A stretch of 64,000 nucleotides of DNA from Toxoplasma gondii ME49 (Eukaryota; Apicomplexa; Conoidasida; Eucoccidiorida; Sarcocystidae): contig NC_031478.1 in the NCBI RefSeq assembly GCF_000006565.2, positions 6,472,212 to 6,536,211 of the forward strand. Direction: 5' to 3'. Below the pieces are notes generated by a model that saw only the letters and a list, made by a program, of their open reading frames with translations, searched no databases and had not been told where the DNA came from. Every line of letters begins with the position of its first letter. The first letter of the stretch is position 1. Positions 1 to 10,896 of the stretch are shown one piece after another. Position numbers and translations under genes: made by a program.

Positions 1-119
1 AGAAAAAACAGCTTGCCCTCCGTTGTGCACTCGAAAATGAGCGTACCCCGGCTCCTTCCATGAAAACGAAAAACTTGCAAGGATTCGGTGAATCTGCGAC
101 TGAATGCAGGCAACTTCAG

Positions 120-161
120 ACATACGTACATACGTACATACATACATACATACGTACATAC
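120..161. repeat. CATA/CGTA tetranucleotide microsatellite
   Basis: A run of alternating CATA and CGTA units gives about ten tandem tetranucleotides. It lies upstream of the first recognisable exon and shows no coding pattern. The rest of bases 1-600 could be intron or 5' sequence of the gene whose last exon follows; no other exon could be supported there. Confidence 0.8.
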
Positions 162-600
162 AGAGGAGAGCAGATAAATATGTACATAAACGTGGAAGCG
201 GAATTCATACATATACGTATGTGGAGAGGTTCGCGTTTGAGAAGTCCTGGAATTGTCGAGATCAAAAGACTCGGAAGATGCCGGCTCAACTCGGCAATCT
301 TCCTTTCGTCTACACCGACTTTTGGGAGAGAAACGCCGTTCTCCGCGTGATCTTGCACGGGAGTATTCGTCGTTGTGTGTTCGTTTCTCTTATCAATGAA
401 GAAAGGTCACTGACAACCACACTCCATTCTTTTGTTCAGTGAGGATCTGCAGGCATGCGTGCAGGTCTCTCTCTCGGTCGACAGTTCGCCGGTTAGCTGC
501 TGTCGAGCCTCGCAGGTTCAAGGCATTCCTTGTCTTTTTCGTTTTAATTCTGTCGTCCTTTGTCGTTGTACGTTTCTCGCTTTTGATTTCGGTTTTCCAG

Positions 601-791
601 TGCGCGCGCTCGCCTCACTCGCGCATGATGCGTGCGAGAGCCCGGAGAGAACTGAAGCCCAGGCGCTGGTGTTGCTGCTGGCAACGCATGCTGTTTGTGC
701 ACTGGTCCAAGAGAAGTTGAATCGCCGCGCCGCCTCGAGCCTCATTCTGGCCAAACGCATTCGGGACCACCATCCGCTGGCACAACTCTAA
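601..791 (+). CDS. last exon of an unidentified gene (5' part unresolved)
   Basis: A T-rich tract ending TTTTCCAG at 600 looks like a 3' splice site. It is followed by a 191-nt open frame that ends in TAA at 789-791. The first two bases complete a split codon. The encoded tail, about 62 residues, begins RALASLAHDACESPERTE and ends RIRDHHPLAQL. It has a hydrophobic stretch (ALVLLLATHAVCALV) and then a basic helix-like end, and reads like real coding sequence rather than spacer. I do not recognise the family. Upstream exons could not be placed; they are probably left of the window or hidden in 1-500. The gene would converge on the minus-strand gene ending at 1573. Confidence 0.38.
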
Positions 792-1572
792 ACGCGCAAA
801 TGCATGCAGTCACAGAGATAGACAGAATGCTAGATGTAGATGTATATGGATTGATAGATATAACAAGGCAGATCCGAGTATTCTGACGGCAAAATTTCTA
901 AACAAACATGCAAAAGGACTCTGCATAGTAGCATCCGCGGGTGTTCCGTGCGCAGAGACACAGAGAGGAAACGCGATGGAGAAAAGGAGAGGAAAAAAAC
1001 GCCGGATTGTCTCCTTGGATAAACCTGGACCACGAGCTCTCGGATAACTGTATCAATTTCACGGCAAAGCATTTATGGAAGGAGACAGCTGCCTCAAAAG
1101 GAGAGACTGAAAAACGGCAAGAGAGACGGGAACGCCATGCTTAGAAGGGGAGTTCACCTGAACCCCGTGCTACCACATCGATCATCAGTTCGTGAGACGG
1201 AGTCGGATTCCGTATCCAGGTCCGCGTATGTCTCTGGACTATCAATTCGAGCGCTATACTATAAAGATCAAAACGATGGAAGAAAGCGCACGGTCGTCCT
1301 GACTGTCACAGCAGGGTCTGTGGCAAAGGGCTCCAGTCGCGACGCATGGATCTCGTGGATCCAACAACAGACGAGCTCTGTTTGTTTGGTAGAGTGCATC
1401 TTATTCTTAGGAACGCAATTTTTGCTATCACATCCAGTGCTCTGCCTTAGGCGTTGAAACGGTCGCACAGCTTTTCCCACCCCGATTTCACGTGGTTCAA
1501 GGTTGGTCGAAAGGAGTGTCACGACGCACCTAGAGATGCTTGTCAAGTTTCTCGCGTCTACCTAGCTCACCA
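792..1572. other. convergent intergenic spacer
   Basis: This stretch lies between the ends of a plus-strand exon and a minus-strand gene. It holds only short, overlapping open frames and I see no conserved feature. If the neighbouring minus gene is spliced at 1610 (see its entry), a small 3' exon could lie here. The best minus-strand acceptor is a TTTTTCAG near 1110, but the frame after it could not be confirmed. Confidence 0.5.
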
Positions 1573-3639
1573 CTACCTTGTTCGACTCGCATCGCGGGAA
1601 CGACTCTTACCGGACACCGTTTGCAGGAAGACAGAGCGTGAGATTAGGTCTTTTTCGAAGAGGACAGAAATTCCAGTGAACGCGGGGAGAAGGTGCTCCA
1701 GGCGGACCTGGTCCATCGCCGAAATGTACACCTGCGCGAGTTTTCCCCAGATCCGCTGGCTGTCTTCTTTTTCGACGGTCACGCGTCGGAACCCCAGCTC
1801 ATTGCCAGGCGTTCGCTGCCCCTCACTGTCTCCTACCGCGTCTCCCGTCTCCTCCCCAGGTGCGAGAGTTGCCGCGGGCTCCACGGACCCCTGGTCCTCG
1901 ACAATCAAGTGTTGGAAGTGGCTGATCCGGCCGGTGAAGCCCACGAGGCGAAGCAGCTCCATAGTGGCGACGACACCGCCGCGAATTCGGGTGATGTCCA
2001 AGTCGTACAGGACGGAGGCCTCCTCGGAGGCGATCGCGCAGAAGGGGAGTGCCACTCTCTGATGCAACTTTGCGCGAGAGACGGCGCGAGCAGCCGCACA
2101 CTCGGGCAGGGTCAGGGCCGCGAGAAGGTGGAAGACGCGCGCCCTGTCGAGGAGGTACCCCTTGCCAATTTTCTGGGTGTTCTCGCCCTCGCGCTTCTCT
2201 GTGGCACTCTGTCGGAAAGGCTGGACCCCGACCTCTGCGCGGGCGTCCCGGCGCTTGAAGGCAACGCGGACATTGTCAACGAATTTGACGAGCTCCTCGA
2301 GAATCCGCTCTGACTCCCTCGTCATCACCGCGCCTTCCTTCTCCTCGAGACTCGCCGGCTCGGCCTGTTCCCCAGCAGACCCGGCCTCGGATGTGGCGGG
2401 GGCCCCCAGACGATTCATCCGAAACGAGTGATGGAAACGCGTGAGGACGTACACAAAGTCAATCGACCGCGCATGCAGCAGCACCTCGGGGTCGTTCGCC
2501 AGCCGCAGCAAAGCCTCAGGTCCACCCTTCTTCAGCGCCGACTCGTACAGCCAGGCCCTGTGACCCAGACGCCTCTGGAGCAACTCCATCATTCGCTCCT
2601 GGAACCTCGCGGACTCGTCGCCCTGAGAAGCTGGGGCTCCACCAGGCGCTCCACCCGGGGCCTGCAGACCCGGGGCGCTGTAGTACGAAGGCTGTAAGGA
2701 AGGCGAAGACCCAAAGCCGTACCCTGGAGCCCCGGGAGCCCCGGCCGCCCGTGCGTACGGCGCGTACTGGCCGTGGTCCGGGGCAGGGTACCCAGGGGTC
2801 GCGTAGTGACCCGGGGGGCTGCCGGCCCCCGGGGTGCCAGGTGGCGGGTACGGGCTCGAGGGTGGGTAGGCCCCCGAGGCCTGGGGGTACCCCGGCATCT
2901 GGCCCGGGTACCCCTGAGCCAGGTGGCGCTGGGTCTCGTCCCAGTATCCTTCGCCCTGCGGGGCCCCTGTCTGGCCCTCTGGCCAGTACCCTGCCTCCCC
3001 GGCGAATCCCTGGGGAACCCCCTGGGGGTAGTGCCCAGCACTGGGGACGCCGGATCCGTACGGAGTCCCGGGGGCGACAGCTCCGCCGTACCCTTGGCCG
3101 TACGGCGCCGGGTACCCTAGCACGGCTTGCCCAGGGGCGCCCGAGTATCCGTACGCCCCGAGGGACCCCGAAGCGTCGTAGGGCGTCCCGGGCGCCGAGA
3201 ACTGTGGCGCGCGCGGGTCTACGCCGTAGGAAGAGGCGTCGTACGCCGCCTCTTGGGGAGGGTACCTGGGGGCCTCACTGTCTTCTCGGAACCCAGGAGC
3301 TGCGCCGTTGTACAGGGGCGGCGGGGCAACGCTGAAGAAGCGGTTTCTATGCAGAAGAGCGTTGCATACGGAAGGGAACCAAACACAGGAACGCATGTCC
3401 CCCAAAGCGAGAGGCCCGGAACCCGTGGCTGCATCGTAGGGCAAGCCGGAGCCCGCGGGCAGCTTTCCACAGGGCGAGAAAAGCAGGGGCGCAGACGCGA
3501 AGGGCCGCCCGGAGGCCGAAGGCGGCAGCGAGAAAGCAGGCGCGGGGACAGCAGAGACAGCGGGACCAGCCGCGGCGTTCGCCGCCAGCTTTCGCCTTGT
3601 CGCCTTCGAGAGGCTTGACGGGGCGATGGGGACTCGCAT
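1573..3639 (-). CDS. uncharacterised P/G/Y-rich protein, probably mitochondrial
   Basis: A long single open frame starts upstream (3933), but the ATG at 3639 begins a typical mitochondrial-type presequence: MRVPIAPSS, a basic KATRRK patch, then Ala-rich sequence, with RNRFFSVAPPP near residue 97. It gives 688 residues. Residues about 110-340 are dominated by Pro, Gly, Tyr, Ala and Gln with loose GYP/PGYP repeats and almost no hydrophobic core. Residues about 346-688 look folded and helical, starting FQERMMELLQRRLG, with an acidic linker and then an ordered domain containing LYDLDITRIRGGVVATMEL and LVGFTGRISHFQHL. I do not recognise the family; the helical C-terminal half recalls organellar RNA-binding proteins in general style only. 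A strong donor (G|GTAAGAG, plus-strand 1610) lies 13 codons before the stop, so the true C-terminus may be encoded by a further exon at lower coordinates. The gene is divergent from the dehydrogenase at 7013. Confidence 0.7.
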   Translation of the reverse strand: MRVPIAPSSLSKATRRKLAANAAAGPAVSAVPAPAFSLPPSASGRPFASAPLLFSPCGKLPAGSGLPYDAATGSGPLALGDMRSCVWFPSVCNALLHRNRFFSVAPPPLYNGAAPGFREDSEAPRYPPQEAAYDASSYGVDPRAPQFSAPGTPYDASGSLGAYGYSGAPGQAVLGYPAPYGQGYGGAVAPGTPYGSGVPSAGHYPQGVPQGFAGEAGYWPEGQTGAPQGEGYWDETQRHLAQGYPGQMPGYPQASGAYPPSSPYPPPGTPGAGSPPGHYATPGYPAPDHGQYAPYARAAGAPGAPGYGFGSSPSLQPSYYSAPGLQAPGGAPGGAPASQGDESARFQERMMELLQRRLGHRAWLYESALKKGGPEALLRLANDPEVLLHARSIDFVYVLTRFHHSFRMNRLGAPATSEAGSAGEQAEPASLEEKEGAVMTRESERILEELVKFVDNVRVAFKRRDARAEVGVQPFRQSATEKREGENTQKIGKGYLLDRARVFHLLAALTLPECAAARAVSRAKLHQRVALPFCAIASEEASVLYDLDITRIRGGVVATMELLRLVGFTGRISHFQHLIVEDQGSVEPAATLAPGEETGDAVGDSEGQRTPGNELGFRRVTVEKEDSQRIWGKLAQVYISAMDQVRLEHLLPAFTGISVLFEKDLISRSVFLQTVSGKSRSRDASRTR

Positions 3640-6600
3640 GGCCGAGGAAGTGGGGAGCAGAGACCGAGACGGAAGAGACGAAGCGCAAGGAAGATTCGAG
3701 AGGGGCTTCCAACAAAACGATGCAGAGATCTCGTCTGGACGCGCGCGGTGAAGAGGAGAGGAGAAACGCGATTTCTCGGAGAAAAGGAAAAAGGCAGTCT
3801 CGCAGACAGCGCGGTGGTGGTGAGCAAAGCAGGCAGGCGGTGCCGGGCAGGCGACAGGGACGAGACACACAAGAGCCGAGTCGCGAGGTTTTCGCGCAAG
3901 GCGGGGGGAAAGAGGACAAGAGAAAGAAGGCAAAAGAACTTGTGGCAGACCAACGACGTTGGATCGACATAGCGAGTGGCCGCTGGCCCTCTCTCGACTG
4001 CATGCACGGAAGCTTCGGCGGCCGCGCGCGACAGCGACAACCTACGCACACCCGAGACACGCACGAAATCCGTTGTGTCTTATGAAAGGCAGAAAATGAA
4101 ACTCTGACGCTGTATGAAAAATGCCAGCGACTCCTCGGTCTTATTGACTTCGAAAAGAGAGAAATGCCCGCGCAAAAACGGGAGTGACAACCGGGTTCCC
4201 CGTTCTCCAGAGCGAGAGCAAGCCCTGCGAGAGTTCGGAAGGCCGCCGACATAGGAGAGCCACGAAACAGTGGGGGGAAATATATCTTCGAGCACATTCT
4301 GCGGCGTTTGTAAAGTCATTCCATCCGAAACCGGTGGCACGATTGTCTCTGTTTTCCATCTCTCATCGATCTACGATCTTCAGGAGATGCGAGCTGTGAA
4401 TGCCCGTATGGTAAATCGCCACTTATGCTTCAAAGGGTAGTCAGTGAGTGGGTTTTTCTCTCATCCGAAAGGACTGTCGCTTTCCAGACAGAGACCAAAC
4501 TTCTTCCCGCTGTTTTTCCCCTCCTGGCGATTTCATAACCGCCGCAATTTCTCCATTGCAACCCCATTCCCTCGCCCCCATACCACTAGCGACAGCAGTC
4601 TCGTGATAGATCGAGAGATTCGGGGCTGTTTTGTGCTACAAAGAGGAAAGCCACAAGCTGAAAAGAAAGTGGGGTGAAGAAATATGACACCGAAAAGGAT
4701 ATCTGTCTCGATTCAGCTGTCGTTTTACTGTAGGCGTCCCAGCCAGGTTTAGGAGGTCAGAGTTTAACCGGGAGCCGGTGGACTTAAACATGCAAAGCCG
4801 AGTGTCGACTTCGATGCACAGACGGGCACAATGACTCCAACAATACTTGGGTTCCAGGAAGAGGATAGGCCTTACGAGGACACAAGAATTGGTTCCTGTC
4901 CGATGCTGCCTACAGCACAAGGGGAAAAAACGGTCTAAGGGAAGAAGCTAACGATCGAAACCACCTGTTTTCTTCTTATAGACAAGTTTTCCTATTCCAC
5001 GAAATTTACGCAAAAAGTACACAAGCAACTCCAAGAGCGCGCAGGCTTTTTACCAGTCGATCTGGTGGTTCAGAACTCGCTTTCACAAGAACTATGCGGC
5101 CTGTTGTTTCCTCGTACCACTAGGTTCCGTTTTTTTCGTAACTCGAAGTATCTGTTTGGAACTTCGCAGTGGTCTGGGGCTGACAGTGTCTCCCCGATGT
5201 ATTGAAATTGCTCGTTCAGGGTTCTCACTCCGGAGGCTCCTTCACCGTCCATGTTGACGTTGGAGCATCACTCCGGACACTGACGTCGTTGTCAGCGTGT
5301 GAAGTGGTGTCCCGGTTCGACAGAGTTGCTTGGGTGCTAAAGAAGTGGAGCGAATGTGTGAGGACACGGTACTTTCATTCCACACGGAAGGCTGCTCCGC
5401 CTTCAGCTCTTCACTGCAGCTCTCGCGTCTCTAGAGGCTTTCTGTCCCGATGTACAAAGTCTCTCTGTGTACAACCATCTTTATTTCACGCGACATTTCT
5501 CGTATTTCCTAAAGACATGGTTCAGGAGTCGTTGCTTCTTTCGTACAGGACGGAACATACATGGCAATGAACTTCTCAAAGCAGAGATCCTTCAAGAAAT
5601 TCAGGTTGCGTTCTTAGGGCACTGTCACTCACTTGCAGTCTCAGTACGGGCAGATAATTACGACCAAGAGAATGTCAGTGTTCCATTCAGAACGGACATC
5701 GGGCTGGAACCCGCAAGGCCGCGTCGTCAAAGGGGAAAGAGCTGCTTATGTGACTTTTTGAACTGCGTTCTGTCTTGCGCGAATGTGTGAATAACGAACA
5801 AGTGAATATCCGTCGTACCTTGTGTTTGACCTGTCTGCACACCTGAAGCAGGATTTCGAAATTTCCCCGGAAGTCACCAGTAAACTGTGTGGTTCTGGGT
5901 GAAAGCGGGGCGGCAGTTTGCAAGATCTAGGAAAAAGACTAGGGTAAGTTCACGAGGCTGCATTTTCTTTTTTCACAGACCCAACCGAAACTGGCACAAG
6001 GCAGGGATAACCGTGTGTGGTAGTGTATTCTTTCCTTGCCTCTCTCTAACGTTCTGTTTCATCTTGGTGAAGAATTTCCTTGCACGCGGATCCCTCTCTT
6101 CCGCCTCTCCTCTATAAAACCTAGACTTCTTGTCCGCTCGTGGGTGCTCTGTACTGGGTGGAGTCTTTTGATGATATCATTGCTCGTCTGGCTCTGTTTC
6201 TGCTCGATGTGCTACGAAACTAAAGGAAAGAAACTTTTGCCGTAAAGAGCACATTTCTGAGAAGATCTATTCCCCACGGAGGTGAGAAGAGAGTTTGCCC
6301 GTGCCTTCCGTCTGTTCCGTTTTTAAACCTGGCATTAGTTTCAGCTTGTTTTCCTGCACTCTGCGGTTCTGCTTCCCCAGAATCAGAGAAGAGAATTCCT
6401 TTACTAGAAAGAGACGGAACGATTGAGTGATCTTCTTTGTCAGATGCTGACAATATTTCGATGAAGTACAAGCGAAGGCGTGGAAGTTTACTTCCACCCG
6501 CAGCTGTGGTGTGCAGAGTAGCTTGCTGGTGCACGCGATGTGTGGCTCCGACGCTTTTGGAGTTTGAATGTGGTGGACTTTCAGAGGCAAGTGGGCGTAG

Positions 6601-7012
6601 AAAAATGTTTAACATGTTTCCTGAGATTATAAGTGAAGAATTTGGTGTCTTCTTTCCCAGCACAAAAGCGTTCCTGTCTGGCGTTCCCTGTTCCTGGCGT
6701 CGCTTTTGACTCGTTTTGTCTCCCGTCTCGTCCTCCCTGGTACAGCTGGCCACGAGCAGTGTGACCCCCCTCGCGTTCCTCTTTTTTTCTCGTTTTTTTC
6801 TCTGTTGTTCTGCTCGTCTGCACGTTTGTGTTTCATTCCAGTTTCTCGCTGCTTCCTCACGCGATTCCCTGTATTTCGTGGCTGAGATCGCCAATCTTCT
6901 GTTCGCTTCAGGATGCTCGCCTGAATCCCTCAGTGCTTTCTCGCCTTGTTTCCGCCTCTGTCTCGTCTTAAATTACACGCGCATGCACTCGAGAAAAGCT
7001 CCTCTCGCTACC
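3640..7012. other. divergent intergenic/promoter region
   Basis: This 3.4-kb spacer separates two genes transcribed away from each other, so it should hold both promoters and 5' UTRs. A TGCATGC palindrome, known as a promoter-enriched word in T. gondii, occurs near 4000 upstream of the minus gene. Several open frames up to about 316 codons cross this stretch on the minus strand, but they overlap each other and the coding 5' end and show no family motif. I see no RNA gene or repeat of note. Confidence 0.55.
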
Positions 7013-9093
7013 ATGGCGCGCGAAACGCCTCCGCCTTCTCTCACTCTCGTCGTCTTGCTCGCAGCCGAAGTGCCTCTCGACACCCCAACAACGCTTGAGG
7101 CTCCGGAGTCGATTTCGCGGGTTATTCTTCCTAGATTTCGGCAATTCCTGAAAACGAAGCACCCTGAGAAAGCGATTCGCGTCGTCCCCGTCTGGTCCGA
7201 AGAGAGTCTTCTGAGTCAGAAGGAGGCACTTGCAGATGTGAGGTGGCAGGGCCAGAGACAGCTGAACAACGCGAAAGTTGCGCGCACTTTCCTGTTTCGT
7301 TCGTTCACAAACTGGAAGTTGGAAACGATGCTAAGCGCGATGAGGCTTTATCAACACCGCACCCTGAGCCTAAACACTGCACTTCTGCTGTATACATTTA
7401 CACCATCTAAATGGGAGATAGAGAACGATCTGTCTCCGCAGGTGACACGCTCACAACAGGCAACAAAGATGAGCAGGAGAAAATATTCTTGGTACAGAAA
7501 AAGGCATGCGTGCATGCGCCCGTCTACGAAGATCACGTTTACGTCTAATAGAGGAAACGTGTGAAAGAAATGTATGTCATCCGGAATGGTTTAGGGGTCT
7601 TACAGATCCGGCTTCCCAGCTTGTGGTGCATCCCCTTATCACTGATCTACGAAAATCAAATTCTCTGTCGCTTCTCAACCGTCAGGTCGCAAGCAAACAT
7701 GTATAGGTATTCAATTCGTAAATATAGAGATACGTATGTAGACATAAGTTCGTACTTGTTCTTACGTAAAAGAAAATGTGTACCTGCCACACCTATGTGC
7801 ACTTCAAAGTTGCCATGTGTGTAGACAAGCACGCCAAATGTCGCTGTCTCTCCCCTGGGAGTAAACCGTCACGCAGGTGCACCACCATATATGTATGTAC
7901 AAATGTCTCTGAGTAGGTAGAGAATTGCTCCAAGGGTACGAAAGCATGAACTGTGTCTTTCTTCATCGTCTCGATGTCAAAAGCACGCTTGGTTCCAGTG
8001 TGTGCCACATTTCTTCTCGCTGTTTAGGCGACTGCGGTGTTCGTGCTTGATAATGACGGCAGCTGTTTGCCTGCGCTCTACGCACATGCGAAGCGTCTTC
8101 GCTGGCTGCACAGTATGTCTGCTGGCGTCGACTGCTTTTCGTTTTTCCTCAACTCCACACCGTCGCACAAGAGCGCCTCTCAAACGCTCGCCGAAGATCC
8201 CGGATTCCTCGTCACCAACGGCAAGGGCGTTTTCTCGCGACCCCTGGCAGAGTATGTCGCCGCTGCGATGCTGCACTTTGCCAAGGACATTTGTCGCCTG
8301 CAGAAACTGAAACACGAGCGCTCGTGGAACCCTGCGCCCATGCACCAGTTGCGGGGAAAGACTGTAGGCTTTCTCGGTTACGGCGACATTGCAAGAGAAA
8401 CAGCGAAACTCCTCCGGGTGAGCTTGGAAGTAGCGAAGACGCAAGACGTAGCGGTTTGAACAGGGGTGCGTAAACGGAAAACGCTTCTCGGAAATGACGA
8501 GTCGTTTCTTCAGTGTGTCCACCGCCGAACAGACGCGGCGGCGACACTGAAGCGAAAGAAGTTCCTTTTTCAGCCTCGTGTGAAGACGCTGTTCTCGTTC
8601 TTCGTCTCCACCCCTGACGCATTGCTTCTCTGCTCACGGTTCCCCTCTCTAGAGACTCTCCCGTGACATCTTTCACAAATAGTTTACATGTGTAAATCTA
8701 TACATATATTTTACGTATATACATATGTGTCTGTATGTATGTAGGTGGACAGAGGTGGGCGGATAAGTGCGCATCCGTCTTCTTCAATTAAGAGAAATAT
8801 ATATTTATCTGTGTATGTGAGGACGGTGGAAGAAACCTGTACGTGCATTTTTGTAGGCTTTTGGCATGCGGTGTGTTGCCATGAAACGCTCGGCGAACTC
8901 TGAAGAAAATTCACTTGCAGAAAAAGTATGGACCTCCGCTGATCCAGATCGTCTCGAGGTAAATTTCAGCCGTGTTCATTCAACTGCATGCACATCTGCG
9001 TGAACACTAGAAAGCGGATGCTTTGTTATCGCTCTTGTGCGGGAGACCTGCGCTTTTCTCTCTACCTGTCTACCTTTCCATATAAATGTAAAA

Positions 9094-9124
<31 letters not shown>

Positions 9125-10896
9125 GGCATGTGTGCATATGTAGATATCTGGCAGCTTTTCTTTGGTAGGGGATGTACGTGGATAGCATTCACAGACAAAT
9201 TCTAGGAGCGTAGGTTTTGGGTGTGTAAATCTTTGTGTGCATATGGAAACGAGCAAGTGTGTGTGTGTGTTAATCGAGCAGAACCACATGTGTGATCAAA
9301 AGTATGGATGCAGGAATTCTGCCATCCTCTCTGCTGAGCAGCATGCGTACACGTGCTTCCTCGTAAACTTCTTTCTCTAAAAACATATGTAAATATATAT
9401 ATATATATGTATATATATGTATATATGCGGATCACAACGGTTCATGTGAATACGTTAGACGCATGCAGACTCAAAAGTAGGGTGACTGGAGAACAACGTT
9501 GAAGCCACCCATGTTGTCTTGGCATGCAGAGAACGACAGACCATGTCGATTCTCATGAAATCTCGTTTTTCTCGCTGGCGTCAAGCGCATTCGGATTGCC
9601 TGCCAGATTTTTGATTCTTTTCGCCCCCCCGCCGGCTTGTTTTTTCCCCTGGGGGTGAAAGTCGTCGCCGTACTCCGGGTCTGCGGTTTTCTTTGTTCCT
9701 TCCTCTTGTGCCTTTTTGTACGTTTGCCATTTACTCTAGTTCCTCCGTCAACGCTCCTCTTGCTTCTCTGGATTCCGTAGGTCTTTTTTTTCGCTTGCCA
9801 CTCCCTGAGATGCCACCAGACCAAATGAGTTCACTAATAGTAGTAGGAAATAGGAGATCGCGTTCGTTTTTGGAAACGACTTCCGAACCACGAATATAGA
9901 TTGGTACAAAGAAGTTGCCGTATTTTCCGTACCAAGCCGGCATCTCTCCCTTCGATTCTTTGGGGGCTTCTCTGTGTACCGTGTATCTTTCTGTGCACTT
10001 CCTGCGCTCTGCATGCGTTGTTCTGCAGTTCTTTAAGATCTCAGACTTCGTCGTTTGCTCTCTCCCGGGGACGCCTGAGACGCGCCACGCTGTGGGAGCG
10101 GCTGAGTTTTCTGCGATGAAACCCTCTGCTGTTTTCGTTTCGATTGGTCGAGGCTCTGTCGTCGACGAGCATGCACTCTTGAAAGTGAGAAAATAAATTC
10201 GTCGACTGAAAGGGCACGAATCCTAAATAAAAAGTGTCTATACTTACGCATGCGGGAATTACGGTTTTAAAAATAGAAAAAAAGAGACTGCACCTGCCCA
10301 GTGCTAGTAAGTTTAAAAAAATAATGTTATACAAGTAATTTTTTTATAAGCTCTAGTAAACGGCGGCTGTAACTATACCGGTCCGAAGGTAGCGAAATTC
10401 AATGTCGGTTAAGTTCCGACCCTGTTTGTGTAGTGCATGTGGACAGTTGCACTTTTCGGTTGTCAGTATTGGTTGTTTTAGGGAGGATGTTTTCAAGGTC
10501 TGTGGTATACGGTACATGGTGGCTATACACGGATCCTTTCCCTGTTGTACGTGGGTTACCTATTTACATATATAGTGATACGCGAACTCAAATGCATCTG
10601 CATGCATCGTGCGGTGGTTTATCTGCCCTTCTTGTGTTTATCGTTGTCAGGCGCTGGAGACGAAGGCGCTCGCGGGGGCTGCTCTGGATGTGTTTGCCAC
10701 GGAACCGCTGCCTGAAACGTCTCCTCTTTGGAAAGCAGAAAATCTTTTGATTTCCTCTCACTGCTGCGACTGGGTGAAAGACCATAGCGCGGAAGAGGCT
10801 TTTCGTGTTTTCGAGGAGAATTTTCGTCGTTTTTTACAGGGTGCACAAACTCAGCAAGACATGTACACACCAATAAATAAGCAGCTGGGGTATTGA
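7013..10896 (+). CDS. D-isomer-specific 2-hydroxyacid dehydrogenase
   Basis: Five coding exons, all joined in phase 0: 7013-7237, 8028-8417, 8857-8958, 10029-10184, 10651-10896; product 372 residues. The start is the ACCATGG at 7013; an in-frame ATG at 6983 is an alternative. The family is NAD(P)-dependent 2-ketoacid/2-hydroxyacid oxidoreductases (glyoxylate/hydroxypyruvate reductase and phosphoglycerate dehydrogenase relatives). The nucleotide-binding turn is GYGDIA at 192-197 followed by LLRAFGMR across the exon 2/3 junction. The catalytic triad is visible: Arg280 in SIGRGSVVDE, Glu309 in DVFATEPLP, His328 in SSHCCDW. The last Gly of the usual GxGxxG is Ala here. An N-terminal catalytic half with VFVLDNDG and SMSAGVDCF is intact. 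The substrate cannot be deduced. No targeting signal is obvious. Intron 4 contains a mitochondrial rRNA fragment. Confidence 0.9.
9093..9122. repeat. (TA)n microsatellite in dehydrogenase intron 3
   Basis: An uninterrupted AT dinucleotide run of about 30 bases. A second, interrupted one lies at about 9385-9426 in the same intron. Both are non-coding. Confidence 0.9.
10356..10422 (+). pseudogene. mitochondrial LSU rRNA fragment (NUMT), domain IV H69/H71
   Basis: The stretch contains GGCGGCTGTAACTATA, CGGTCCGAAGGTAGCGAAAT and TAAGTTCCGACC in order. These are the universally conserved words of bacterial/organellar 23S rRNA helices 69 to 71 (E. coli about 1905-1965), with a few substitutions. 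It lies in the last intron of the dehydrogenase gene in AT-rich surroundings (10260-10350 is notably A/T-rich), and its true ends may be wider. Apicomplexan mitochondrial rRNAs are encoded as scattered short fragments, and copies of mitochondrial DNA are common in the T. gondii nuclear genome. I infer a nuclear insertion, not a functional rRNA gene. Confidence 0.85.

Noticed and set aside
3347..4297. 316-codon minus-strand frame with many Phe, Ser and Arg
   Set aside because: It overlaps the start of the P/G/Y-rich protein in another frame and looks like translated leader sequence.
6716..7012. Upstream extension of the dehydrogenase start
   Set aside because: The frame is open but the translation is leader-like (F, C, S rich), and the ATG at 7013 has a much better context.
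9901..10028. Extension of dehydrogenase exon 4 upstream (LPYFPYQAGISPFDSLG...)
   Set aside because: The frame is open, but the classic acceptor GTTGTTCTGCAG at 10028 joins DPDRLE to FFKISDFVVCSLPGT with the family spacing, without the extra residues.
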